NCBI RefSeq assembly: GCF_035961655.1
Contig: NZ_CP108393.1
Span: forward strand, 4,199,501-4,263,500
Direction of reading: 5' to 3'
Length of the DNA stretch: 64,000 nt
Source: Streptomyces sp. NBC_01317
GTDB taxonomy: Bacteria; Actinomycetota; Actinomycetes; Streptomycetales; Streptomycetaceae
Shown: positions 8,091-16,318 of the stretch, one piece after another
Layout of the letters: every line of letters begins with the position of its first letter
Position numbering within the stretch: position 1 is the stretch's first letter
Translations under genes and position numbers: made by a program
The notes under the pieces: model-generated
Database searches by the model: none
Seen by the model: only the letters and a program-made list of their open reading frames with translations
What the model was told of the DNA's origin: nothing

Positions 8091-8904
8091 TCAGCGGCCC
8101 AGAAAGGCGTTGACCTCCGCGCCGAATTCCGCCGGGTACTGGGAGAGGAATCCGTGCCCCGCGTCCGGGTAGATGCTCAGCTTGGCGTTGGGAATGAGCC
8201 GGGCCAGCCGATAGCTGTTCTCCGTCGGGACGACCCGGTCGTTGTCGCCGTTGGCGACGAGCGTCGGCTGCACGATGTGCGCGAGTCTCGCGAGACGGGA
8301 TTCGTCCGGGACGCTCCAGTCCAGGATCGCGGTGTACAGCGCCTCGCGTGAGGGAATGTCGGTGGGCGATCCGTCGCGGTCCTTCTCGCGCGTGAAGACG
8401 CGCCCCAGCCATTCCTCGCCGGCCCGGCGGCTGGTCTCGGTCGACTCGAAGAACAGCGTCAGAAGTTCCTCCGCACCGGGTTCGTCCACGGTGAGGGCGT
8501 CCAGGATGTCTTCCTTCCAGACGCCGCACGTGGTGGGGGCGGATCAGCGCGACGCTCTGCGCGACAAAACCGCCCATGGAGTAGCCGAGGAGGTCGTACC
8601 GCGTCACCCCCAGGGCGTGGGTGAAGACGACAACATCGTGTGCCATCTCCCGGATCGTGGTGGGCACCGCTCCGGTCGACCCGGCCACGCCTCTGTTGTC
8701 GAGAACGATGACCTCGCGCTCCTGGGCGAGCGTGTCGAGGACAATCGGATCCCAGGTGTCCAGATTGCCGCGGTAGTGCTGGAGCAGGAGCAGAGGCAAC
8801 GCCGCGTTGTCCGTATTGCCGTAGCGGCGATACGCGTACCGCACCCCGTTCCATCCGTCGACACCCTCGTTCGGTGCCGTCAGCAGACCGGCTGTCTCAG
8901 ACAT
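8091..8904 (-). pseudogene. α/β-hydrolase pseudogene (internal deletion with frameshift)
   Basis: From ATG 8902-8904 the frame reads a normal α/β-hydrolase: LLLLQHYRGNLDTWDP, VIVLDNRGVAGSTG, then the nucleophile elbow GYSMGG and LIRPHHVRRL. Near 8515-8522 it changes frame. The rest (WKEDILDALTVDEPGAEEL through PTLVANGDNDRVVP and DAGHGFLSQYP) continues in another frame to TGA 8091-8093. Relatives carry about 13-16 residues between these parts (typically LVLAGTAPxG...), so bases appear deleted. Nucleophile Ser, acid Asp (GDND) and His (GHGF) survive but in two frames. The family hydrolyses esters or related bonds; this copy is probably inactive. A sequencing error alone would not explain the missing residues. 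Confidence 0.75.
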
Positions 8905-9046
8905 GCGCTTCTCTCCCGTCCGTCACCGCCCGGCCTCCCCCGAGCCGGCGACCAATGCCATGTGAGCAGAAGGGGCATACCGCCGCATCTTGGGGATACG
9001 TACGGATCACCTCATCGCGGACCGGCCCCGCCCGGAGCTTCGCCGA

Positions 9047-9320
9047 TCACGACGCGGGACGCTCCGCCGCCGGCCGCCCGGCGGACAGGGCCGAGTGGAC
9101 CTGGTCGAGGATCTCGGTGGAGAGCGGGTCCCCGGCCGTCGCCCGCGCGAGCGTCAGCGCGCCGACCATGGCGGCCGGCGAGACGATCGCGCCCCGCCGG
9201 GCGTCCCCCTCGCCCTCCCCGGGCGCCGCCTCCAGCCCTTCCAGGGCCGCGAGAGTCCGCTTGATGCCCTCGCTGTACGACTGCCGCGGCGCGCTGTCGG
9301 CCGGCAGCCGGGCTTTTAGA
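9047..9320 (-). pseudogene. C-terminal remnant of a TetR/AcrR-family regulator
   Basis: About 90 residues of a TetR-type ligand-binding C-terminus remain: APRQSYSEGIKRTLAALEGL, then RRGAIVSPAAMVGALTLARA and DPLSTEILDQVHSAL, ending at TGA 9047-9049. The N-terminal DNA-binding helix-turn-helix is absent, and sequence upstream belongs to the oppositely oriented SDR remnant. A single deletion across a divergent promoter region would have removed the N-termini of both genes. Confidence 0.7.
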
Positions 9321-9321
9321 A

Positions 9322-9880
9322 CCCGCCGTGGGTCATCCCGAACTGTTGGCGCGGGGCGCGAAGAAGGTCTACGTGGGCGCACGGGACGTGGCATCGGTTG
9401 CGACCCCGGGCGTGGTTCCCGTACCCCTGGACGTGACGGTCGCGGAATCCGTCGAGGCCGCGGCCCAGGCCGAACTTCTACGGTGTGATCCGGCTCAGCC
9501 AGGCGTTCGCTCCCGTCGTCCACGCCAACGGCGGGGGCGGGATCGTCGACGTCCTCTCGGACCAGTCCTGGTTCGCACGGCCGTTCCCGGCCGCCTACGC
9601 CGCGTCGAAGTCCGCCGCGTGGAGCTACACCAACGCGCTGCGCATCGACCTGAGGGAGCAGGCCACCCAGGTGCTGGGCCTCCATGTCGGCTTCCTGGAC
9701 ACGGAATTCGTCGCGGGCCTCGACGTGAAGAAGAGCGACCCCCGGCACATCGCCGGACTGACCCTCGACGGACTCGAAGCCGGCGACGAGGAGGTACTGG
9801 CCGACGCGCAGGCCCGGCTCGTCAAGAACACCCTCTCCGCCGCGAAGACCTCCTACCTGGCCCCGGCCGAGATCGCCTGA
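9322..9880 (+). pseudogene. Short-chain dehydrogenase/reductase pseudogene (5' and internal deletions)
   Basis: Two fragments of one SDR lie in different frames. The first (about 9322-9472) reads ELLARGAKKVYVGARD and VVPVPLDVTVAESVEAAA, strands β2-β3 of the Rossmann fold; the Gly-rich β1 is missing. The second (from about 9476) reads FYGVIRLSQAFAPV, then AAYAASKSAAWSYTNALR with the catalytic YxxxK as YAASK, and ends LAPAEIA at TGA 9880. The NNAG segment between them is deleted. It pairs head-to-head with the TetR remnant, a common regulator/SDR arrangement. Probably non-functional. Confidence 0.75.
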
Positions 9881-9908
9881 GCCACCACGCGCGGCCTCCA
9901 CGCCAAAG

Positions 9909-9946
9909 CGCCCCCCTGACTCGCGTTTCCGCAGGTCAGGGGGGCG
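9909..9946 (-). terminator. tRNA-Ala terminator hairpin
   Basis: CGCCCCCCTGAC at 9909-9920 pairs perfectly with GTCAGGGGGGCG at 9935-9946, 9 bp beyond the tRNA 3' end. A compensated variant occurs at 7441-7477. Confidence 0.75.
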
Positions 9947-9955
9947 TACATGCTG

Positions 9956-10028
9956 TGGAGCCTAGGGGAGTCGAACCCCTGACATCTGCCATGCAAAGAC
10001 AGCGCTCTACCAACTGAGCTAAGGCCCC
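9956..10028 (-). tRNA. tRNA-Ala (anticodon UGC)
   Basis: The 73-nt gene reads GGGGCCT...AGGCTCCA on the minus strand. The cloverleaf is clear: acceptor GGGGCCT pairs with AGGCTCC, the D arm contains AGTTGGTAGA, and the T arm contains GGTTCGA. The anticodon loop TTTGCAT gives UGC. CCA is not encoded. Its 3' end faces the decayed segment and is duplicated at 7482-7493, as expected for a tRNA used as an integration site. Confidence 0.97.
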
Positions 10029-10217
10029 GCGAACGGGTCGGGTACGACCGAGCAGCAGAGAAGCCCTCGGCCGTCACCGGGGAACAGCGTACCGGTTGTA
10101 CCCCGGGATCCTCCAAAATAATGGGGGCTCCCCGTCCCCGACCACGCTCCGTAAGATGCCCCACGAGGTTCGCAGCAGCGAAGCTGCCGCGTTTGGGGAA
10201 GCGATGGGGAGACGCGC

Positions 10218-10766
10218 ATGGATGCCGCACAGCAGGAATCGACGGCCAGAGCCAGAGAACTCCAACGAAGTTGGTACGGAGAGCCGCTGGGGGCGCTCTT
10301 CCGCCGTCTCATCGACGATCTCGGCCTGAACCAGGCCAGGCTCGCCGCCGTTCTCGGCCTGTCGGCCCCGATGCTCTCCCAGCTGATGAGCGGCCAGCGC
10401 GCGAAGATCGGCAACCCCGCCGTCGTCCAGCGCGTCCAGTCCCTCCAGGACCTGGCGGCCCAGGTGTGCGACGGCAGCGTCAGCGCCGGGGAGGCCACCG
10501 ACCGGATGGATGAGATCAAGAAGTCGCAGGGCGGCTCCGTCCTCACCGGCACCGGCCAGACGACCAACTCCTCGGGCGCCCCGACGGTGCGCCGGGTCGT
10601 CCGCGAGATCCAGTCGCTGCTGCGGTCGGTCGCGGCGGCCGGCGACATCATCGACGCGGCCGCCGCCCTCGCCCCCACCCAGCCCGAACTGGCAGAGTTC
10701 CTCCGGGTGTACGGCGCGGGGCGCACCGCCGAGGCGGTCGCCCACTACGAGGCGCACCAGAACTAG
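10218..10766 (+). CDS. Helix-turn-helix DNA-binding protein, Streptomyces-conserved
   Basis: This 182-residue protein starts at ATG 10218. A Cro/XRE-like helix-turn-helix lies at about 25-65: LFRRLIDDLGLNQARLAAVL, then GLSAPMLSQLMSGQRAKIGN. The C-terminal half is helical (VRRVVREIQSLLRSVAAAGD, then LAEFLRVYGAGRTAEAVAHY) and may dimerise. There is no membrane segment. It is followed on the same strand, after 169 bp, by a Ser/Thr kinase gene, suggesting it could be that kinase's substrate or a co-regulated partner. The operator is unknown. Confidence 0.75.
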   Translation: MDAAQQESTARARELQRSWYGEPLGALFRRLIDDLGLNQARLAAVLGLSAPMLSQLMSGQRAKIGNPAVVQRVQSLQDLAAQVCDGSVSAGEATDRMDEIKKSQGGSVLTGTGQTTNSSGAPTVRRVVREIQSLLRSVAAAGDIIDAAAALAPTQPELAEFLRVYGAGRTAEAVAHYEAHQN

Positions 10767-10802
10767 CCGGGGGCCCGGCCGCGGCCAGGGGGCAAGGCGG
10801 CC

Positions 10803-10903
10803 GGGCAGACAGAGACTGGCTGGGCAGACAGAGCGGCCGGGCAGACAGACTGACGGACTCGGCGGACAGAGCGGGCCAGGCAGAGCGGGCCGGGCAGACA
10901 GAG
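10803..10903. repeat. Repeated GGGCAGACAGA units between HTH and kinase genes
   Basis: The element GGGCAGACAGA recurs at about 10803, 10822, 10839 and 10893, with degenerate GGCGGACAGA and AGGCAGAGCGGG forms between. It fills most of the gap before the kinase and has no evident coding role. Confidence 0.6.
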
Positions 10904-10935
10904 CGAGCGGGACGACGGGGAGCGGACGCGGCGCC

Positions 10936-12267
10936 ATGGGTGAGGTCTTCGCGGGGCGGTACGAACTGGTCGACCCGATCGGACGCGGGGGTGCGGGAGC
11001 CGTCTGGCGCGCCTGGGACCACCGGCGCCGCCGCTACGTCGCGGCGAAGGTCCTCCAGCAGAGCGACGCGCACGCCCTGCTGCGGTTCGTCAGGGAACAG
11101 GCCCTCAGGATCGACCACCCGCACGTCCTCGCCCCGGCCAGCTGGTCCGCGGACGACGACAAGGTGCTGTTCACCATGGATCTGGTGAGCGGCGGGTCAT
11201 TGGCCCACGTCATAGGGGACTACGGTCCCCTTCCTCCCCAGTTCGTCTGCACCCTCCTCGACCAACTGCTCTCCGGCCTCGCCGCCGTACACGCGGAAGG
11301 CGTGGTCCACCGCGACATCAAACCGGCGAACATCCTGATGGAGGCCACCGGAAAGGCACGGCCCCATCTGCGCCTCTCCGATTTCGGCATCGCCATGCGC
11401 AAGGGCGAGCCGCGCCTGACCGAGACCGACTACGTGCTGGGGACCCCCGGCTATTTCGCACCCGAGCAGATGATGGGCGCCGAGCCCGATTTCCCCGCCG
11501 ACCTCTTCGCCGTCGGCCTGGTCGCGCTCTACCTGTTGCAGGGTCAGAAGCCGGACGCCAGGGCCCTGATCGAGTACTTCGCCGCGCACGGCACCCCCGG
11601 GGCGCCGCAGGGCATCCCCGAGCCGCTGTGGCAGGTCCTGGCGGGCCTGCTCCAGCCGGACCCGCGGGTGCGGTTCCGTACGGCCACCGGCGCGCGCAAG
11701 GCGCTGGCGGAAGCGGTGGAACTGCTCCCGGAACCCGACAGCGACGACGAACCCGTCGAGATCTTCGACCAGATCGGCCCGCTCCCCTCCTCGTTCGGAC
11801 CCTTGGGCCCGCTCACGGCCCCGCCGCAGGACCCCCCGCCGGACGCCGGGCCGGGCCACGGCTCGATGTCGGAGACCGGCAGCTTCCACCTCCCGCCCCC
11901 GCCGGTCCGGCACGAGCACGGGCCGTCGTCCCCCCAGCAGTCATTCCCCCAGCCGCCACAGGCCCAGCAGCAATCCGCCACCCAGCCCCCACAGCCACCA
12001 CTCCCGTCCATCCCTCCGCTCCAGTCGTACGGGGCGCCGCCGGAGGCGTCCCACGCCCCGACGGTCTCCGTACAGCCGGCCGCCGTACGGCCGTACGAAC
12101 CAGCCCTCACCGCTCCCTACACCGCTCGCGCCCCGGAGGTTCCCCCTTCTCACAGGCGTCCGGTGGCTCACACACGTCCGGGACCGCCCCCGAAGGTGAC
12201 GGTCCCGGTGCTGCTGCTCGCGCTGGCGTGCTTCGCCGTGGGCATCTGGGCCCTGACACAGACCTGA
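10936..12267 (+). CDS. Membrane-anchored Hanks-type Ser/Thr protein kinase
   Basis: This 443-residue protein has an intact N-terminal kinase domain (about 8-275). It shows the Gly loop IGRGGAGAVWRAWD, catalytic Lys38 in VAAKVL, HRDIKPAN at 125-132 with catalytic Asp127, DFG from Asp149, and the activation-segment end GTPGYFAPEQ. A long Pro/Gln-rich linker follows (about 290-415). A C-terminal transmembrane helix (VTVPVLLLALACFAVGIWAL) ends only three residues later, so there is no extracellular sensor domain. It would phosphorylate cytoplasmic proteins from the membrane. Start ATG 10936. The gene upstream encodes an HTH protein on the same strand, a possible partner. Confidence 0.92.
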   Translation: MGEVFAGRYELVDPIGRGGAGAVWRAWDHRRRRYVAAKVLQQSDAHALLRFVREQALRIDHPHVLAPASWSADDDKVLFTMDLVSGGSLAHVIGDYGPLPPQFVCTLLDQLLSGLAAVHAEGVVHRDIKPANILMEATGKARPHLRLSDFGIAMRKGEPRLTETDYVLGTPGYFAPEQMMGAEPDFPADLFAVGLVALYLLQGQKPDARALIEYFAAHGTPGAPQGIPEPLWQVLAGLLQPDPRVRFRTATGARKALAEAVELLPEPDSDDEPVEIFDQIGPLPSSFGPLGPLTAPPQDPPPDAGPGHGSMSETGSFHLPPPPVRHEHGPSSPQQSFPQPPQAQQQSATQPPQPPLPSIPPLQSYGAPPEASHAPTVSVQPAAVRPYEPALTAPYTARAPEVPPSHRRPVAHTRPGPPPKVTVPVLLLALACFAVGIWALTQT

Positions 12268-12332
12268 GGGGCCCAGCGGGCCTCGGCACGCCCCACACCC
12301 GCCCCACCCCACACCCACTCCGGCCTACCGCC

Positions 12333-13646
12333 CTACCGGGCGATCCGCACCCGCGCCGCGCGCCGCCGCGCGAGCAGCGTCCACGCCGCCAGCCAGAACA
12401 CCAGCAGCGTGCCCGTCCCGATCCCGGCCGCCGCCACCAGCGCCATCGTGCCGCTGTCCGCCGAGGCCTCCGGCCCGCCCAGCCCGCTGGACGCCTCGTC
12501 CAACTTCCCCTCGTCCACGGTGAAGTCGCCCGCGGGGCCCGCGTACCCCGGCCCGCTCTTCGCCGTGCCCTCGATGTTCACCCGCAGTGTCAGCCCGTAC
12601 GCCTTCGTGCCGAACGTCCTGCCGACCTCGGGGTTGAGGCTGACGCGCAGGTAGTACCAGCCCGCGAACCGCATCTCCTTGTCGCCGGTGCGCGAGCCGA
12701 AGCGGTTCTCGTACGCGACCGGCGGCAGCGGGTCGAGCGCGGTCGTCTTCTGCCTGCCGTCGTACGACACCGAGCCGGAGCTGCCGACGAGCCCGCGCGC
12801 CGGGTTGTACAAGGACATCGCCAGCGCGCCGCTCACAAAACCCTGCCCGGGGGAGCTGCCCAGGTCGGCGCTGACGAACAGCTGCTGCCCCCAGTCGACC
12901 GGCACCCGGAAGAAGAGGGAGGCGCCGGGCTCGATCTTCGCCGTCCACTCGCCGCGGGTCAGCCCCTTGGCGTCGTAGAAGCCCGCGCCGCCCGCCCGCG
13001 CCCTCGGCCCTTCGGCGGCGGGTACGGGGGAGGCACTGGGCCACACGGACGGCGCCGTGGTGGGACCTCCGGGCGCCGTGACCGCGGGCTCCTGGACATG
13101 GCGGATCTCCAGGTCCCACGGGGTGGCGGTGGAGCCGTCGTCGCTGACGCGCTCCACGACGACGAAGTAGGGACCGGCCTCCTGGCAGGAGTACGCGCCC
13201 TTCTCGATCATCCGGTAGGCGTAGGCGGCGAGCGGCCGGGGGAACTGCGCCGCCGCGCCGAACCGCGCGTCGTTGGAGCTGCAATCGTTGCCCTGGCGGT
13301 TCTGCAACGACACCTTGATCTTGTCCCCGTAGGCGACCTTGGCGGTGGCGGGCGGCACGGCCACGGCGGAGACGTACGCGTTGGTCGTCGCGTCCAGGTC
13401 CACGCGGTAGGTGAGCCGGTCGCCGGGCCCTATGGAGTCCCGGTAGGTGGCCCCGGCGTCGAGGGGCCGCGCGTCGCTGGTCGTGGCGGCGCCGGTGACG
13501 GGCCGGGCGCCGGGCTGGAAGGCGTACGGAGCGGGCGCCCCGGCTCCCGAGGCCACCCCGGGCACCGCCACCAGGGCGAACAAACCCGCGCACGCCACGC
13601 CCCACACCGCCGCGACCGCCGGCCCCCTACGGCCCCACCACTGCAC
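12333..13646 (-). CDS. Exported, membrane-anchored protein of unknown function
   Basis: This 437-residue protein starts at GTG 13644-13646 behind GGGGGGA. It has a signal peptide (basic WWGRRGP, hydrophobic AVAAVWGVACAGLFALVAV, Ala-rich cleavage region), a large extracytoplasmic part and a C-terminal anchor (TMALVAAAGIGTGTLLVFWL, then a basic stop-transfer end). Features include a cysteine pair in DCSSND and YSCQEAG, and two β-rich modules with GWYYLRVSLNP and LFFRVPVDWGQQL. I do not recognise the family; relatives occur in Streptomyces as hypothetical or von Willebrand-neighbour proteins. It converges with the kinase gene, whose stop lies 65 bp away. The upstream sequence 13655-13720 is a low-complexity CACCC run. 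Confidence 0.75.
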   Translation of the reverse strand: MQWWGRRGPAVAAVWGVACAGLFALVAVPGVASGAGAPAPYAFQPGARPVTGAATTSDARPLDAGATYRDSIGPGDRLTYRVDLDATTNAYVSAVAVPPATAKVAYGDKIKVSLQNRQGNDCSSNDARFGAAAQFPRPLAAYAYRMIEKGAYSCQEAGPYFVVVERVSDDGSTATPWDLEIRHVQEPAVTAPGGPTTAPSVWPSASPVPAAEGPRARAGGAGFYDAKGLTRGEWTAKIEPGASLFFRVPVDWGQQLFVSADLGSSPGQGFVSGALAMSLYNPARGLVGSSGSVSYDGRQKTTALDPLPPVAYENRFGSRTGDKEMRFAGWYYLRVSLNPEVGRTFGTKAYGLTLRVNIEGTAKSGPGYAGPAGDFTVDEGKLDEASSGLGGPEASADSGTMALVAAAGIGTGTLLVFWLAAWTLLARRRAARVRIAR

Positions 13647-13815
13647 GCTTCCCCCCTCACCCGCACCCGCACCCGCGTCCGCACCCACACCCGCACACCC
13701 ACACACACCCACACACGAAGCGGGTCCATCCTGCCCCGCACCCCTCACCGCTGTCCGCCCGGCCGCCCGAATCGCCGGCCGAGGGCCGCTTTGCCAAGGC
13801 AACCGGACAGCACGA

Positions 13816-13842
13816 AGCCCCGGCCGCTCGGCGACCGGGGCT
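13816..13842 (-). terminator. Hairpin terminator of the DLW-39-like gene
   Basis: AGCCCCGG (13816-13823) pairs with CCGGGGCT (13835-13842), 22 bp past the stop of the small membrane-protein gene. Confidence 0.6.
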
Positions 13843-13863
13843 CGCATTCAGGACTGCTGCGTC

Positions 13864-13998
13864 TCACACACCCGAACCTGCGGGCACGGAGTCGGTCGCC
13901 TCCGTCCACAGATCCTGCTCGGCGCGGTCCGCCTGGATCTGGCGGTACACGAGGAGCCCGCCGATGGCAGCCAGTGCAACCAAGAGAAGCTTCTTCAC
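13864..13998 (-). CDS. DLW-39 family small membrane protein
   Basis: This 44-residue protein starts at GTG 13996-13998 behind GAGG. It consists of a basic start (MKK), one hydrophobic helix (LLLVALAAIGGLLVYRQ), and a short acidic tail containing the DLW triplet (RAEQDLWTEATD) for which the actinobacterial family is named. Function unknown. A compact hairpin terminator follows. It is short but conserved in Streptomyces near gyrA and tRNA-Ile, which supports it being real. Confidence 0.82.
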   Translation of the reverse strand: MKKLLLVALAAIGGLLVYRQIQADRAEQDLWTEATDSVPAGSGV

Positions 13999-14226
13999 CG
14001 CGCGACCTCGTCTTTCCTTGACGTAGGGGACTTCTGGCGCCCGACTATACACACCGACCGATACCGATCGGTGACCTCCCCACACGCCAACTCCCCCCTA
14101 CTGAACGACGAACAACCCCACCCAAAAGTGCCCCACCGCGCCCAGCCGATTGGTGCCTCCTCTCGGACACCGAGGCCCTACAAGCGGCGTTTTCGTGCAT
14201 CGCCGAGTGCGCAATACGATCCGCGC

Positions 14227-14868
14227 ATGATCCGCGCAGTGGTCTTCGACATCGGCGAGACGCTCGTCCGCGACGATCGGTACTGGGGATCGTGGGCGGA
14301 CTGGCTGGGCGCGTCCAGACACACGGTCTCGGCCGTCGTCGGCGCCGTCGTCGCCCAGGGCCGGGACAACGCCGACGCGCTACGCCTCATTCGGCCAGGT
14401 ATCGACGTGGCGAGCGAGTACGCAGCCCGCGAGGCCGCCGGGTACGGCGAGGTCCTCGACGAGACAGACCTGTACCCGGACGTTCGTCCGGCCCTCGCCG
14501 GTCTCCGCCGGGCAGGGGTACGCGTCGTGATCGCCGGTAACCAGACGACCCGGGTCGGCGAGCTGCTGCGTGGCCTCGATCTGCCGGCTGACCTGATCGC
14601 TACGTCGGGCGACTGGGGATGCGCCAAGCCCGATCAGGATTTCTTCACCCGCGTGCTCGCGGCCTCCGGCACAATCGCCGACCAGACGCTTTACGTCGGC
14701 GATCACCCGGCGAACGATGTCTTCCCCGCCGCGGCAGCGGGACTCCGCGTAGCCCACCTCCGCCGTGGTCCCTGGGGCCGGCTCTGGGCCGACGACCCGG
14801 ACGTGGTGGCGGCCGCCGACTGGCGGGTGAACGGGCTGGAGGAACTGATCGACGTCGTCACCGGCTGA
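14227..14868 (+). CDS. HAD-superfamily hydrolase
   Basis: This 213-residue protein starts at ATG 14227. HAD motif I is VVFDIGETLV (residues 5-14); the second position after Asp8, normally Asp in phosphatases, is Gly10 (DIGET), as in several HAD subfamilies. Motif II is VVIAGNQTT (Asn in place of Ser/Thr). Motif III Lys is in CAKPDQDFF, and motif IV is YVGDHPANDVFPA. The family hydrolyses small phosphorylated molecules or other carbon-heteroatom bonds; substrate unknown. It stands alone, with the nearest plus-strand genes far away. Confidence 0.85.
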   Translation: MIRAVVFDIGETLVRDDRYWGSWADWLGASRHTVSAVVGAVVAQGRDNADALRLIRPGIDVASEYAAREAAGYGEVLDETDLYPDVRPALAGLRRAGVRVVIAGNQTTRVGELLRGLDLPADLIATSGDWGCAKPDQDFFTRVLAASGTIADQTLYVGDHPANDVFPAAAAGLRVAHLRRGPWGRLWADDPDVVAAADWRVNGLEELIDVVTG

Positions 14869-14903
14869 CCCCCCACCCGCGCCGCCGTTCGCCTGACGGC
14901 GAA

Positions 14904-15335
14904 TCACTGCCGGCGCTTCGCCGCCCCACAAGGCTGGTTGAGCGCACGGCGCAGCACCGTGGTCGCGTCGACTCCCGGCCAGCGGAGAGGGATCTCCTCC
15001 ATGGCGCGCGCGATGAGGACGTCCAGCGCCGCCGGTGCCGCGCTGTGCACGGCCTCGCGGAGGTAGTCGTCCAGGTCGTTGACATCGCCCGGAAGGTCGA
15101 GCGGACAGGCGAGGGGAATCCCGTCGGTTCGGTATCGCCCCGCGGGAATGCCGACCTTCTCCGGGTGGACGCAGACAGGAATGCCGTCGGCCGTATACCG
15201 GTGTCCGTCGGCCGGGTCGAAGGGGAAGTCCCGGGACGGCCGTTCGGCGACGTCGAACTCCCCGAGCGGCAGGACGCGACCGGGGCAGATGCCGCACGCC
15301 CGCTGTCCGTCGCCGACGACGAAGGGCTGAGCCAT
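14904..15335 (-). CDS. Uncharacterised 143-aa protein
   Basis: The frame starts at ATG 15333-15335. It begins MAQPFVVGDGQRACGICPGR, with a CxxC pair at about 14-17 and further single cysteines in PVCVHPEK, LACPLD and QPCGA. The middle contains a twofold theme: DGHRYTADGIPVCVHPEKVG and AGRYRTDGIPLACPLDLPG. There is no signal peptide or membrane helix. No family is recognised. The cysteines suggest metal binding but this is inference. It is convergent with the HAD gene. Confidence 0.6.
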   Translation of the reverse strand: MAQPFVVGDGQRACGICPGRVLPLGEFDVAERPSRDFPFDPADGHRYTADGIPVCVHPEKVGIPAGRYRTDGIPLACPLDLPGDVNDLDDYLREAVHSAAPAALDVLIARAMEEIPLRWPGVDATTVLRRALNQPCGAAKRRQ

Positions 15336-15430
15336 GGAACGACCCCCTAGTCCGCCTGGGGACCACGGCTTGTCTGAAGCGAAGCCCACATCAACCGTCG
15401 ACGCGCATGAGCGGTCGGCCAGAACCGCCG

Positions 15431-16318
15431 TCAGGGTTTGCGGCCCCACGCCTGCACAAGAAGGCTTTCGCGGACCGTGGTACGAGGCTGCTCAAGGTGC
15501 TCGTGGAGCGCGCCGGTCAGGGAGTCGAGTTCCCCGGACGTGAGCGGGGTGTGCTCCAGGAGGCGGTCGCGGAAGAGCCGGGCGAAGGACAGGAGCAGGG
15601 TCTGGTAACGGTCACCCGGCCGCCAGTAGTAGGCGTGGGCGGTGGCCCGTACATCCGTAAGACCCGCTTCACTCAATAGGCCGGGCAGCCGCGCGCCGAT
15701 GTGGACGTCCCCTCCGAAGACCTCGGTGAGCAGGGCTTTGAGGCGGCTCCACGCGGGGTGGGGCGGGTCGCACTGCCAGGTCGCCCAGTCGAACTCCTGG
15801 ACGGCGACCCACCCCCCGGGCCGGACGGCGGCAGCCATCGAGCCGAGGATCCGGCGCGGATGCGTCGTGTTGATCAGCAGCAGCCGGCAGTGGGCCAGGT
15901 CGTACACCGCCTCGGCGGCCGGCGCGGGCGCCAGCGCCTCGTGGCGGACGTCCACGTTGTCGAGGCCGAGTTCGGCGACGGACTCCCGGGCCCAGCCGAT
16001 CATCCGGTGATCGGTGTCGAGGCCGGTGACCGACCCCGCGGGGCCGACTCGTTCGCTGAGGAGGTCGAGGACGCCCAGCGGGCCGCACCCCAGATCGAGC
16101 GCCTTCGCCTGCGGGGGCAGGGGGATCGTGTCCAGGAGGGCGGCCGCGGCCGGCCGCAGAAGCTCGCACTGCGCGAGGAGACGTTCCTGCTCGGCACCCG
16201 AGGACCCGAGCCGGTAGTCGACCACCTCGACCACCTCGACCAGCTCAGCCACCCCGACACCCTCGGCCACCGCCGAAGATCCCACTTCTCGTACGGGGGT
16301 CGTCGGCGCCTGGCTCAC
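15431..16318 (-). CDS. SAM-dependent methyltransferase
   Basis: This 295-residue cytoplasmic protein starts at GTG 16316-16318 behind GAGGACAC; a longer upstream frame exists but looks non-coding. The Rossmann SAM site is KALDLGCGPLGVLDLLSE (about 72-89), with motif II VTGLDTD and the post-motifs YDLAHCRLLLINTTHP and AVRPGGWVAVQEFDW. The C-terminal part (YYWRPGDRYQTLLLSFARLF) fits small-molecule methyltransferases. It lies 95 bp upstream of the uncharacterised 143-aa gene on the same strand, so the two could be cotranscribed. Substrate unknown. Confidence 0.85.
   Translation of the reverse strand: MSQAPTTPVREVGSSAVAEGVGVAELVEVVEVVDYRLGSSGAEQERLLAQCELLRPAAAALLDTIPLPPQAKALDLGCGPLGVLDLLSERVGPAGSVTGLDTDHRMIGWARESVAELGLDNVDVRHEALAPAPAAEAVYDLAHCRLLLINTTHPRRILGSMAAAVRPGGWVAVQEFDWATWQCDPPHPAWSRLKALLTEVFGGDVHIGARLPGLLSEAGLTDVRATAHAYYWRPGDRYQTLLLSFARLFRDRLLEHTPLTSGELDSLTGALHEHLEQPRTTVRESLLVQAWGRKP

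Noticed and set aside
13655..13720. CACCC-rich repeats considered as a CRISPR-like array
   Set aside because: Units are only 6 bp with no spacers; low-complexity sequence.
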